Of a stretch of 64,000 nt of DNA, positions 17,077 through 25,733 are shown piece by piece (position 1 is the first letter of the stretch; each line of letters starts with the position of its first letter). The translations under genes and the position numbers were made by a program. The notes under the pieces are model-generated. The model was not told where the DNA came from and did not search any database. It saw nothing but the letters and a program-made list of their open reading frames with translations. The stretch covers positions 62,001-126,000 of the forward strand of contig CAMNXA010000005.1 in NCBI GenBank assembly GCA_946566685.1, written 5' to 3'. This DNA comes from an uncultured Lachnospiraceae bacterium (GTDB lineage Bacteria; Bacillota; Clostridia; Lachnospirales; Lachnospiraceae).

Positions 17077-18759
17077 ATGTTACAGAGTTTACATGTGAAA
17101 AATCTGGCCCTGATTGATGAGACAGAAGTTTCATTTACAGAAGGTCTTAATATTCTGACTGGTGAGACCGGCGCCGGCAAATCCGTCATCATCGGTTCCA
17201 TCAATCTTGCGCTGGGCGCCAAAGCGGATAAAGAGATGATACGGTCCGGCGCGGAATATGCCCTGGTGGAACTGACTTTTGAGGTGGAGAATGAGAGGCA
17301 GCGCCGGGCGATACAGGAACTGGATCTTCCCATAGAGGAAGGCCAGGTGATCATACAGAGAAAGATTATGCCTAACCGCAGTGTATGCAAGGTGTGCGGG
17401 GAGACGGTGACAGCCAGACAACTCAAGCAGCTGGCGGAGATATTGATTGATATCCACGGGCAGCATGAGCATCAATCCCTGCTCCAGGCGGCCAGACAGA
17501 TGGAAATCCTGGACGCCTATGCGGGAGAGGAACTGGAAGTGCACAAGACAGCGCTGAAGGAGCGCTATAGACAGTATAAAGAGGTCAGGGAAGAACTGCT
17601 TTCGAACACAGTGGACGAAGAGACCCGCAGGCGGGAGATATCCCTTGCCGAGTTCGAGTGCAAGGAGATCGCGGAGGCGGCTCTCACTGTGGGAGAGGAT
17701 GAGGAGGTAGAGAAAGCCTACCAGAAAATGCTCTATGCCCAGAAGATCAGGGAAGCGACAGTGAACGTTCACGGCCTGTGCGGTTATGAGGATAATGGCA
17801 TGGGAAGTTTGATGGGACGCGCCCTCAAAGAAATCCGCAGTGTGTCTGCCTATGATGATGCCCTGCAGGAATTTGAAAAGCAGCTTTTGGATATGGACGG
17901 CCTGCTCAATGATTATAACAGGGCGCTGGCGGAGTACCTTTCCAATCTGGAATTTGATGCACAGCTTTTTGACCAGACGGAAAGAAGACTCAATCTGATC
18001 AATCATTTAAAGTCAAAATATGGAAATACGGTGGAGGAGATTCTTGCCTATTATGAAAGAGCGCAGGAAACCATTGCCAAATACCAGGATTACGATGCTT
18101 ATCGGATAGAATTATCAGGAAAAGCGGATACTTTATATCAGGAAGTTTTGACAATTTGCAGTAAAATTTCGAACATAAGAGTTCAAAATGCCGATATTTT
18201 ATCAGAAGAAATGCGAAGGGCGCTTGAAGATTTGAATTTTGATCATGTTGCCTTTGAGATTCAGGTATCGCCCAATGAGGAACGGTTGGGAGAAAATGGC
18301 TATGACCAGGTCACGTTTCTGATCTCTACCAACACCGGAGAATCGCTAAAGGAACTGACGCAGGTGGCCAGCGGCGGTGAACTTTCCCGTATCATGCTGG
18401 CGCTTAAGACGGTGCTGGCTGATAAGGATGAGATCGAGACCCTGATATTTGACGAAATCGATACCGGAATCAGCGGCAGGACGGCCTGGAAAGTTTCAGA
18501 AAAAATGGGAATTTTGGGAAGGGGCCATCAGCTGATCTGCATTACGCATCTGCCGCAGATTGCGGCCATGGCAGACACCCATTTTTATATAGAAAAACAG
18601 GTGGCAAACGATAGGTCTATCACCGATATACGTAAGCTTGAGGAGCGCGAGAGCGTGGAGGAACTTGCCAGGATGCTTGGCGGCGCGCAGATTACGGAGA
18701 ATGTTTTGAAAAACGCTGAGGAAATGAAAGATTTGGCAAGAAAAACAAAACAATATTAA
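17077..18759 (+). CDS. recN: DNA repair protein RecN
   Basis: SMC-like ATPase acting early in double-strand-break repair. Walker A GETGAGKS is at about residues 29-36, the signature ASGGELSRIMLALK near 430, and Walker B LIFDEIDTGISG near 458, with long coiled-coil arms between. 560 aa is normal. ATG start behind GGGGAT. Followed by a clear terminator, so it ends this transcription unit. Confidence 0.95.
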   Translation: MLQSLHVKNLALIDETEVSFTEGLNILTGETGAGKSVIIGSINLALGAKADKEMIRSGAEYALVELTFEVENERQRRAIQELDLPIEEGQVIIQRKIMPNRSVCKVCGETVTARQLKQLAEILIDIHGQHEHQSLLQAARQMEILDAYAGEELEVHKTALKERYRQYKEVREELLSNTVDEETRRREISLAEFECKEIAEAALTVGEDEEVEKAYQKMLYAQKIREATVNVHGLCGYEDNGMGSLMGRALKEIRSVSAYDDALQEFEKQLLDMDGLLNDYNRALAEYLSNLEFDAQLFDQTERRLNLINHLKSKYGNTVEEILAYYERAQETIAKYQDYDAYRIELSGKADTLYQEVLTICSKISNIRVQNADILSEEMRRALEDLNFDHVAFEIQVSPNEERLGENGYDQVTFLISTNTGESLKELTQVASGGELSRIMLALKTVLADKDEIETLIFDEIDTGISGRTAWKVSEKMGILGRGHQLICITHLPQIAAMADTHFYIEKQVANDRSITDIRKLEERESVEELARMLGGAQITENVLKNAEEMKDLARKTKQY

Positions 18760-18788
18760 ATTAAAAAATCGGATTTTTCATATACTAG

Positions 18789-18820
18789 AAAGGACATACT
18801 GTAATGTGTGTCCTTTTTCT
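18789..18820 (+). terminator. Rho-independent terminator after recN
   Basis: An 11-bp stem pairs AAAGGACATAC with GTGTGTCCTTT across a 6-nt loop, with one G-U pair, and is followed by a T-rich run. It separates recN from spoIVB, consistent with spoIVB needing its own forespore-specific expression. Confidence 0.8.
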
Positions 18821-18853
18821 GTTAAGAAAATAGGAAAGACGAGGAATGGAAAA

Positions 18854-20188
18854 TTGAGCGATTTGATATGTATGACCAAACAACAGGAAAAAAAATACAG
18901 AGGCTTTTTATATATTTTACTCATTGTCGGGGTGGCGGCCCTGATCGTGACAATTTATTTTACCTATTGGGATAAGATTCCTTCCACCATCAAGATTCGA
19001 GCCGGCGTGGAACAGGAACTGGACTTTAGGGTTCCCGTATCCGGGGAGATTTACCGGATTCCGGAAGAGGCGGCGCAGGTATCTTCCGTGACAGAACTGG
19101 CGGATTCCGAGGCCATAGAAGCGGAGGATGCGGCAAGAAGTATCCACGTGGATTTTGCACATACGGTCAAAGTCAGGGCGAATGCGATTGATACTTATCA
19201 GATGGATCTGAAATTGTTCGGTGTTCTTCCTTATAAAAATGTGGATATCCAGGTAATCCAGGATAAAATGCTGATTCCCTCCGGCATTCCTATCGGTATT
19301 TACGTCAAGACCAATGGCGTGCTGGTGGTAGGTGTCGGAGAATTTGAGAACAGCAGCGGGGAAACAGTGTCGCCCGCCAAATATGCGCTGCAAAAGGGAG
19401 ATTACATTCTGGAAATTGATGGGGAAAAGGTGGAAAACAAGAAACAGCTGATCAGACTGGTGGAGGAGTCTGAAGGAAAAGATATGGTATTGACCATCAA
19501 GAGAAACGATGAAATAACGGATGTTATGATAGAGCCTGACATCAATAAGAGCAGTGAGTGGAAACTTGGTATATGGATACGTGACAATGCCCAGGGAATC
19601 GGGACCATGACGTATGAGGGGACAGATCATACTTTCGGGGCGCTGGGACACGGGATCAACGATGTGGATACCTCTATCCTGATGAATCTGGAGGAGGGTA
19701 TGCTGTATAAGACAGAGATTGTGGGCATCACCAGGGGAGCCAACGGTGCGCCGGGAGAATTGACGGGTTATATCGAATACGACAGCGATAACGTGATCGG
19801 GGAGATTACTGAAAATACGGCGGAAGGCATCTTTGGAATCTGCGATGAGGATCGTATGGAGAAATCCGGCTATGAGCCCATTCCCATTGCCTTAAAGCAG
19901 GAGATAGAACTGGGACCGGCACAGATTATCTGCTCCGTTTCCGGGGAACCGGAGTTTTATGATGTGGAAATTGTGGAAGTCAATCTGGAGCACGAAAACG
20001 TAAACCGGGGAATCGTCATCCGGGTGGCAGACGAGAAACTTCTGACGCTCACCGGTGGTATTATCCAGGGCATGAGCGGCAGTCCCATCATCCAGAATGG
20101 AAAACTGGTGGGGGCGGTGACCCATGTGCTGGTGAATGATTCCACGAAGGGATATGGGATCTTTATTGAGGAGATGTTGACGCATTAG
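18854..20188 (+). CDS. spoIVB: SpoIVB serine peptidase
   Basis: SpoIVB is made in the forespore, crosses to the intermembrane space and cleaves SpoIVFA to trigger pro-sigma-K processing. A transmembrane anchor (about residues 18-38) is followed by a PDZ domain (around residue 180, GDYILEIDGEKV) and the S55 peptidase domain with the catalytic His in TFGALGHGIND (near 264) and Ser in GMSGSPI (near 408). TTG 18854 is supported by GAGGA 8 nt upstream; ATG 18872 is the alternative. In most Clostridia spo0A follows directly; here it does not. Confidence 0.93.
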   Translation: MSDLICMTKQQEKKYRGFLYILLIVGVAALIVTIYFTYWDKIPSTIKIRAGVEQELDFRVPVSGEIYRIPEEAAQVSSVTELADSEAIEAEDAARSIHVDFAHTVKVRANAIDTYQMDLKLFGVLPYKNVDIQVIQDKMLIPSGIPIGIYVKTNGVLVVGVGEFENSSGETVSPAKYALQKGDYILEIDGEKVENKKQLIRLVEESEGKDMVLTIKRNDEITDVMIEPDINKSSEWKLGIWIRDNAQGIGTMTYEGTDHTFGALGHGINDVDTSILMNLEEGMLYKTEIVGITRGANGAPGELTGYIEYDSDNVIGEITENTAEGIFGICDEDRMEKSGYEPIPIALKQEIELGPAQIICSVSGEPEFYDVEIVEVNLEHENVNRGIVIRVADEKLLTLTGGIIQGMSGSPIIQNGKLVGAVTHVLVNDSTKGYGIFIEEMLTH

Positions 20189-20192
20189 ATTC

Positions 20193-20306
20193 ATTACCTT
20201 GCGTATTGTATGAAATTTAAATGTTAATTACCTTGCGTATTATATGAAAATCGTCTATAATTTACTTTGCGTACTGTAATAGATTTAATGAAATTACTTC
20301 GCGTAT
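20193..20306. repeat. Four direct repeats over the ATPase promoter
   Basis: Four copies of a unit with core ATTACcTTGCGTAt start at 20193, 20227, 20261 and 20293 (spacing 34, 34 and 32 nt). Copies 3 and 4 vary slightly (TTTACTTTGCGTAC, ATTACTTCGCGTAT). They fill the gap between spoIVB and the ATPase gene and contain the likely -35 box, so they look like operator sites or an RNA/DNA recognition array. Confidence 0.75.
20233..20261 (+). promoter_or_regulatory. Promoter of the ATPase gene, embedded in repeats
   Basis: TTGCGT (20233-20238), the core of repeat 2, and TATAAT (20256-20261), abutting repeat 3, are separated by 17 nt. A repeat-binding factor would compete directly with RNA polymerase. 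Confidence 0.55.
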
Positions 20307-20327
20307 GTTAGAATCAGGAGGATTTTC

Positions 20328-21686
20328 ATGAAAATAAAGAGAAAGATATATCAGAAAATATCAGAGTGGAAACAAGATTGTCGTGGGGAAAAGGCTCTTC
20401 TGATTGAAGGCGCCAGAAGAATCGGAAAGTCTACTGTGGTGGAGGCAATTGGAAGAAACGAGTATAAATCCTATGTGATGATTGATTTTAATAAGGCAAG
20501 TAAAAAGATATTGGGGTATTTTGATAATTTAATAAACCTGGATATCTTTTTTGAACTCATTTCCCTGGAATATAATGTAAAGCTTTATCCGAGAGAATCC
20601 TTGATTATATTTGATGAGATACAGAAATTTCCAAAAGCCAGAGAGGCAATAAAGTATTTGGTTGCAGATGGAAGATATGATTATATTGAGACTGGCTCGC
20701 TGATTTCCATAAAGGAAAATGTGGAGAATATCACGCTTCCATCTGAAGAGCGCAAACTCAAGATGTATCCGGTTGATTTTGAAGAATTTATGGTCTATAT
20801 GGGAGAAGAAATATTGCTCGCCTATATAGCCGACTGCTACAGCAAAAAGCAACCCTTAGACCAGAAGATGCATGCAAAAGCAATGCATTTATTTAAAGAG
20901 TATATGCTGGTTGGAGGAATGCCGCAGGCGGTTGTGGCCTTTGCTGAGAACAGAAGAGATTTTGCGGCTGCAGATATAGAAAAGAGAGATATTCTTGATT
21001 TGTACAGGAATGATATCAAGAAGGCGGCAAAGAAATATAATTCAAGAGTGTCTGCATTATTTGAAAATATTCCGGCGTATTTGTCTACCCATGAAAAGAA
21101 AATCGTTTTAAAAAGGGTTGAAGAAGGGGCATCTTTTGATCAATATGATGATCCTCTGTTTTGGTTGGATGATTCCATGATCTGCAATTTGTGCTATAAA
21201 TGCAACGATCCCAATGTGGGATTTGCGTTAAACAAGAATGATTCCGCCGTAAAATGCTATATGGGTGATACAGGATTATTAGTCAGTCTTGCTTTCAGTG
21301 AGAATGAGATTATGAATGAGCAGCTCTATAGGCAGATTATGAATGAAAGACTTTCGTTGAACGAAGGAATGATTTATGAGAATGCTATTTCACAGATGAT
21401 GGCGGCTAAAGGAAGAAAACTATATTTTTATACAAGATATAATGAAGAAAAACATCGTAATGATATAGAAATAGACTTCCTTCTTTCCAATGAAAGAAAA
21501 ACAAATTTTAAGGTATTTCCGGTAGAAGTAAAATCATCAAAAAATTATACGGCCACCTCATTGGGCCGGTTTAAAGAAATATATGGGAAGAAGATTGCAG
21601 CGCAGTATATTATCCATCCTAAAAATCTGTCTATCGATAAAGAGATTATAAAAATACCGCCTTATATGTTTCCAGTGGCATTTTAA
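20328..21686 (+). CDS. AAA ATPase with C-terminal DUF4143-type nuclease-like domain
   Basis: 452 aa. The N-terminal ATPase has Walker A GARRIGKST (residues 28-36), Walker B LIIFDEIQ (about 92-99) and a sensor-like YIETGS. The C-terminus contains EIDFLLS and VEVKSSKN (about 380-402), the D-x(n)-E-x-K arrangement of PD-(D/E)XK nuclease-like folds seen in DUF4143 proteins. Function of this very common family is not settled; roles in defence or mobile elements have been proposed. The gene is AT-richer than its neighbours, stands alone behind four direct repeats, and splits spoIVB from the rest, so it is probably acquired. Confidence 0.82.
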   Translation: MKIKRKIYQKISEWKQDCRGEKALLIEGARRIGKSTVVEAIGRNEYKSYVMIDFNKASKKILGYFDNLINLDIFFELISLEYNVKLYPRESLIIFDEIQKFPKAREAIKYLVADGRYDYIETGSLISIKENVENITLPSEERKLKMYPVDFEEFMVYMGEEILLAYIADCYSKKQPLDQKMHAKAMHLFKEYMLVGGMPQAVVAFAENRRDFAAADIEKRDILDLYRNDIKKAAKKYNSRVSALFENIPAYLSTHEKKIVLKRVEEGASFDQYDDPLFWLDDSMICNLCYKCNDPNVGFALNKNDSAVKCYMGDTGLLVSLAFSENEIMNEQLYRQIMNERLSLNEGMIYENAISQMMAAKGRKLYFYTRYNEEKHRNDIEIDFLLSNERKTNFKVFPVEVKSSKNYTATSLGRFKEIYGKKIAAQYIIHPKNLSIDKEIIKIPPYMFPVAF

Positions 21687-21735
21687 TTAATATAACGCCA
21701 GTTATTGTTTCGTGGATTTAGGGAAATATTACATC

Positions 21736-21764
21736 TTTACAACAGAACGTATGTTTGATAACAT
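21736..21764 (+). promoter_or_regulatory. Promoter of the dinB unit
   Basis: TTTACA (21736-21741) and TAACAT (21759-21764) lie 17 nt apart, 37 nt before the first gene of the unit. The spacer is almost filled by a LexA-type box. Confidence 0.6.
21745..21756 (+). promoter_or_regulatory. LexA (SOS) box
   Basis: GAACGTATGTTT matches the Gram-positive LexA consensus core GAAC-RNRY-GTTY at every position. It sits inside the promoter spacer, the expected place for repression of a DNA-damage operon carrying dinB. Confidence 0.75.
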
Positions 21765-21800
21765 GATATTACACCAAAGATCAGGAGGGAGGTGTAAGGA

Positions 21801-22100
21801 ATGGAAGAGAACGTGCAGGCAGGCATCCTGATAGACGATCCGGTCAATATACCGATTCAGATGATGTCTTTGACTGACCGTGACGGCAGGATCACACCCC
21901 AGTGGTTTCGTCTGGAGACGGAGAATCATGAGATTCAACTGTGCCGGATTGAGCAGGTAGTGTCCCGCGGGGAAAAGAAGTATGTGGGCGTGCGGGAGAA
22001 ACAGTTTATCTGTAAGATCAGGATGGGAGAAGTATGTAAGACTCTGGAAATGCGGTACAGTGTGGAGTCCCAGAAATGGCGGATCTTCCAGTTCCTGTAA
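21801..22100 (+). CDS. Small conserved-looking protein in the SOS unit, function unknown
   Basis: 99 aa, rich in charged residues and beta-strand-like, with no signal peptide or transmembrane segment. Visible features are a QWFRLETENHE stretch and a C-terminal MRYSVESQKWRIFQF, suggesting a small compact beta domain. It begins with ATG behind GGAGGGAGGTGT, is first behind the LexA box and ends 2 nt before dinB, so it is expected to be induced with the polymerase. I do not recognise the family; an accessory role for Pol IV-type synthesis is only a guess from position. Confidence 0.75.
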   Translation: MEENVQAGILIDDPVNIPIQMMSLTDRDGRITPQWFRLETENHEIQLCRIEQVVSRGEKKYVGVREKQFICKIRMGEVCKTLEMRYSVESQKWRIFQFL

Positions 22101-22102
22101 GG

Positions 22103-23401
22103 ATGAGCAGGTATATATTTCATATTGATGTCAACAGCGCCTTTCTCTCCTGGAGCGCGGCATACAGAGTGGATGTGCTGGGCGAAAAGGAGGATATCAG
22201 ACAGATACCAAGCATTGTGGGTGGAGATCAGGAGAAGCGGCACGGTATTGTGCTTGCCAAAAGCACGCCGGCGAAGAAGTTCGGGATTCAGACCGGCGAG
22301 CCTGTTGTGGCGGCAAAGAGAAAGTGTCCGGGTCTGGTCATCGTGCCGCCCGATTACGGCCTGTATGTCACTTGTTCCAGAGCCTTCATCAAGATCTTGC
22401 AGGAATACAGCGATCAGGTGATCCAGTACAGCATCGATGAAGCCTGGGTAGTGTTTGAGGGATTTGAGAAGTTGTATGGCCGTGACCAGATGGTAACGCT
22501 TGCCTATGAACTGAAGGACAGGATCAGGGACGAACTGGGATTTACGGTAAATGTGGGCATTTCCGATAACTTTCTGCTGGCCAAGACGGCAGGCGATTTT
22601 TCCAAGCCTGACAAAGTACACACCCTTTTTCCGGATGAGATAGAACAGAAAATGTGGCCGCTTCCGGTCTCAGACCTGTTTCTCTGCGGCCGGTCGACTG
22701 TGGAGAAACTGCACCGGCTGGGAATTCGCACCATAGGAGAACTGGCTGTGGCAGATGAGGGGATGATCAACGCCCATCTGAAAAAACACGGACAGACTAT
22801 ACAGCGCTTTGCCAGAGGCGGTGATCTGGATCGGGATATGATTTTCCACGAGGAAAATAAGGGGTATGGCAACAGTCTGACAGCCCCGGTGGACATCGTG
22901 ACGGAGGAATACGCGAAGCATCTGCTTCTTTCGCTCAGTGAGACGGTAGGGGCAAGGCTTAGAAGTGACGGTGTGATGATCAGTCTGGTCAGCGTGCATC
23001 TTACGACCTGTGAGTTTCAGCGCATGAACAAACAGATGCAGTTAGACTCTCCGACCAACACCACGGAGGAGATTTATGAGGCGGCCTGTCAGATTCTTCG
23101 AAAGCTGTGGGATACAAAGATACCTGTCCGCCAGATAGGGGTACATACTTCGAAGGTACAGGAAGATGCAGCCAGACAGTACAGTATCTTTGACACGATG
23201 AAGGACGATAAGCTGGAAAAACTGGAGAAACTGGACAGGACCATAGACCAGATCCGGGCACGGTATGGAGAGGATGCCGTATTTCGTGCCAGTTTCCTAA
23301 AGAGCAATGTATCCCATATGAGCGGCGGCCTGAATAAAGAGAGACGCAGCGGGGTAACCTTGGGGATAGATGTGGAAGGGGAAAATGTGAGGAATCTGTG
23401 A
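22103..23401 (+). CDS. dinB: Y-family DNA polymerase (Pol IV/UmuC-like)
   Basis: Error-prone translesion polymerase. The first catalytic aspartate is in FHIDVNSAFLSW (residue about 7) and the second acidic pair in YSIDEAWV (about 110-111); thumb and little-finger domains follow to 432 aa. ATG 22103 is chosen because it begins directly at the polymerase fold and lies 2 nt after the preceding gene. The SIDEAWV variant and long C-terminus resemble the Firmicutes UvrX/UmuC-like branch as much as classical DinB. SOS control is inferred from the upstream LexA box. Confidence 0.88.
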   Translation: MSRYIFHIDVNSAFLSWSAAYRVDVLGEKEDIRQIPSIVGGDQEKRHGIVLAKSTPAKKFGIQTGEPVVAAKRKCPGLVIVPPDYGLYVTCSRAFIKILQEYSDQVIQYSIDEAWVVFEGFEKLYGRDQMVTLAYELKDRIRDELGFTVNVGISDNFLLAKTAGDFSKPDKVHTLFPDEIEQKMWPLPVSDLFLCGRSTVEKLHRLGIRTIGELAVADEGMINAHLKKHGQTIQRFARGGDLDRDMIFHEENKGYGNSLTAPVDIVTEEYAKHLLLSLSETVGARLRSDGVMISLVSVHLTTCEFQRMNKQMQLDSPTNTTEEIYEAACQILRKLWDTKIPVRQIGVHTSKVQEDAARQYSIFDTMKDDKLEKLEKLDRTIDQIRARYGEDAVFRASFLKSNVSHMSGGLNKERRSGVTLGIDVEGENVRNL

Positions 23402-23449
23402 GGCGCCTGCGAGGGGCTTGTGAGATTCCTGTGACAGGATGGGAGAAAC

Positions 23450-24046
23450 ATGTGCGGAAGATTTTATATAGACGATGAGACGGCCAGGGAAATCGAGAAA
23501 ATAGCCAGAAAGATTGATCATAAGACGGCGAAGACCGGAGATGTGCACCCTTCGGAGCCCGCACTGATTCTGCGGGCAGATCATGACGACATGGTGGCGG
23601 AAGTGCTCCGATGGGGGTATGAGTCTGCGAGGAAGAACACCCTGATCTTTAATGCCAGAAGTGAGACTGTGAGACAACGGCCGATGTTTCGTTATGATTA
23701 TGAAACGCATCGCTGCCTGATACCAGCCGATAAATTTTATGAGTGGAAAGATACGGGGGAAAGGAAGAAGGAGAAGTATGAGTTCTTCGTGCCGGAGGGG
23801 ATTTTGTATCTGGCGGGTATTTATCATAAAGACCCGGAAGGAGACCGGTTCAGCATTCTTACCAGGGAAGCGGAAGGGTGTATGACCGGGATACACAGCC
23901 GTATGCCGCTGATACTTTATCAGGAGGATATGGAGCGGTGGCTGTTTTCGGAAGCGGAGGCCGGGAAGCTGTTGGACAACCATTTTGCGGATTTACAGAG
24001 GAAGAAGAGCGAAGCGGATGGGTATCGGCAGATGAGTTTGTTTTAG
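23450..24046 (+). CDS. SOS response-associated peptidase (SRAP/YedK-HMCES family)
   Basis: SRAP proteins form a thiazolidine crosslink through Cys2 with abasic sites in single-stranded DNA, shielding them. The product begins MCGRFYI, so Cys2 is exposed after Met removal; FNARSET (Asn), KFYEW (Glu, near residue 100) and GIHSRMP (His, near 150) supply the other active-site residues. 198 aa, typical. It follows dinB by 48 nt and probably belongs to the same damage-induced unit. Confidence 0.92.
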   Translation: MCGRFYIDDETAREIEKIARKIDHKTAKTGDVHPSEPALILRADHDDMVAEVLRWGYESARKNTLIFNARSETVRQRPMFRYDYETHRCLIPADKFYEWKDTGERKKEKYEFFVPEGILYLAGIYHKDPEGDRFSILTREAEGCMTGIHSRMPLILYQEDMERWLFSEAEAGKLLDNHFADLQRKKSEADGYRQMSLF

Positions 24047-24124
24047 AATACGCCCCCAAGAGGACCGGTACAGATTACGGCTATAATGATAGAAGCTATT
24101 ATTTAGAAAGTGAGAGGAATGATC

Positions 24125-25501
24125 ATGAATACGAAAACAGAACGATTGGAATTCAGACTGGGAGCCTTCGGCAGACTGATACCGCTTTTCACAGCGGCGG
24201 CTGTGATCCTGTGGGCAGCCTGTAGTCAGTCCAATGTAAACGGCTATGTGATAGCCTTCTTTGCGGCGCTTATTATGGGAGCGCTTTTTGCAAAAGATGA
24301 CAAGTGTTATGGAGAGGCTATTGTTTATGGATTATGTAAACCAATGTTTGCGGTAATCGTGTTGGCGGTGATGCTGGCGGCGGTTTCCGGCAAGCTGATC
24401 TCGGCAAGCGGCATGGTGCAGACCATTGCCGGGTATGTGGTGGCGATCGGCTTTACAGGCAGGCTGTTTGTGGCGGCGGCCTTTCTGATTACCTGCCTTT
24501 TGGCTTTTTCTACCGGCACATCGGTGGGTACATATTTTGTGGTAATCCCGATTCTGTTTCCGGTGGGGGTTATGGCAGGCGTAGCGCCGCAGTATATGAT
24601 TGGGGCCATCGTGTCAGGAGCAGCTTTTGGTGATAATCTGGGGCCGATTTCCGATACAACGATTGCGTCATCCTCCACCCAGCACGCAGATCTGGGCACG
24701 GTGGTCAGGACCAGGATGCGCTACAGCATCCCGGCGGCACTGGGAGCCCTTGTGCTGTTCCTGCTCTTTACAAAGACAGGGAGCGCCGGGCTTGTCGTGG
24801 AAGGGAACGGAGAGGCGGCGGTGCGTCCTATCAGTCTGGTGATGCTGGTGGTGCCGATTACTATTGTGGTGTTGTGTCTGATGCGCAGGCATCTGATCGC
24901 GGCCCTTTCCTATGGAATCCTGACGGGGATTGCGGCAGGACTGATAAGCGGCATCTATAAATTGACGGATCTGGTGGCCTTTCCGGGAGGGTTTACCGTG
25001 ACCGGCCTGGTGACGGAGGCCATAGGCGGAACGGCAGGTACGGTGGCTATGCTGATCGCGGTATTTGCCCTGCTTGGTGTGATGGAAAGGAGCGGCTTGT
25101 TTGAGGATGTGGGAGCGCTTTTGCAGCGTTTTGCCAGAAGTGAGCGGAGTACGGAGGCAACGATTGTACTCTCTACGGGGATCCTCAGTATGATTACAGG
25201 TGTTATTTCTGTGGCTATCGTAGCATTGGGCGATTTGGTGAATGAGATTGGAGAACAGGCAGGAGTAGACCGTTACCGCCGGGCTAACCTTTTGGATTGC
25301 ACGGGATGCGTGTTCTGCTTTCTGGCGCCTTGGACCGTACATTGTGTGATACCGGCCCAGCAGGCGGCCCAGTTCGGTGATTCGTTTGCAGTGGCGCCGG
25401 CCCAGATTCCTTTTGTAAATTATTATTCCATCTGTATGCTGGTGATTTTGATATTTGCCATTATAACCGGCTACGGGAGAAGGTTTCCTAAAGCATCGTA
25501 A
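24125..25501 (+). CDS. NhaC-family Na+/H+ antiporter
   Basis: A polytopic membrane protein of about 458 aa with eleven or twelve hydrophobic segments. The conserved NhaC-type stretch GAIVSGAAFGDNLGPISDTT (about residues 160-180) is present, along with a second inverted half containing a related region (LLDCTGCVFCFLAPWTVH). Substrate could be Na+/H+ or an amino acid/Na+ exchange. ATG 24125 is favoured by GAGAGGA 6 nt upstream; ATGs at 24110 and 24119 are in frame. Confidence 0.85.
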   Translation: MNTKTERLEFRLGAFGRLIPLFTAAAVILWAACSQSNVNGYVIAFFAALIMGALFAKDDKCYGEAIVYGLCKPMFAVIVLAVMLAAVSGKLISASGMVQTIAGYVVAIGFTGRLFVAAAFLITCLLAFSTGTSVGTYFVVIPILFPVGVMAGVAPQYMIGAIVSGAAFGDNLGPISDTTIASSSTQHADLGTVVRTRMRYSIPAALGALVLFLLFTKTGSAGLVVEGNGEAAVRPISLVMLVVPITIVVLCLMRRHLIAALSYGILTGIAAGLISGIYKLTDLVAFPGGFTVTGLVTEAIGGTAGTVAMLIAVFALLGVMERSGLFEDVGALLQRFARSERSTEATIVLSTGILSMITGVISVAIVALGDLVNEIGEQAGVDRYRRANLLDCTGCVFCFLAPWTVHCVIPAQQAAQFGDSFAVAPAQIPFVNYYSICMLVILIFAIITGYGRRFPKAS

Positions 25502-25530
25502 TGCGATGCCTAAATACTCCCCAGACGCAT

Positions 25531-25549
25531 ACTATTGTTTTATAATAGT
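25531..25549. promoter_or_regulatory. Palindrome with TATAAT, possible promoter or operator
   Basis: ACTATT and AATAGT (25531-25536, 25544-25549) form a 6-bp palindrome that contains a perfect -10 hexamer at 25541-25546, but no good -35 is visible at the right distance. It may start a leader of about 180 nt before the Spo0A-like gene, or mark the end of the nhaC unit. Confidence 0.3.
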
Positions 25550-25560
25550 GGAAGAGGAAC

Positions 25561-25663
25561 ATTAAGAAACGCTGAGACGATTTCCAACGCAGTCCGGGAG
25601 TTTCTTAATATCTCAGAGATTTTGAGATTTCGCAGGACGAAATCTTTGCGCCCGCAGATTTCG
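25561..25663 (+). other. Structured leader or interspersed palindromic element
   Basis: Successive inverted repeats are visible: ATTAAGAAAC/GTTTCTTAAT (25561-25570 with 25600-25609), ATCTCA/TGAGAT (25610-25615 with 25623-25628), and CGAAATCT (25638-25645), which can pair with AGATTTCG at 25625-25632 or with a second identical copy at 25656-25663. The second and third stems overlap, so the folds exclude each other. It could be a regulatory leader for the gene at 25734 or an interspersed repeat of the host clade. Confidence 0.45.
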
Positions 25664-25733
25664 GATGTCATGGAAGGCATTATAGGAATTTGGGTGAATG
25701 TAGTATAGTAAAAGGGGAAAACGGAGGAAACAA

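Noticed and set aside
16932-17117. Small ORF between argR and recN
   Set aside because: It overlaps both genes in another frame and shows no domain or ribosome-binding site.
20189-20327. CRISPR array or tandem tRNA-like repeats before the ATPase
   Set aside because: Units are short, spaced by AT-rich sequence without spacer-like uniqueness, and coincide with a promoter.
25502-25733. Remnant of a Spo0A receiver domain upstream of the short Spo0A gene
   Set aside because: No frame in this stretch shows receiver motifs; the sequence consists of palindromes and stop codons.
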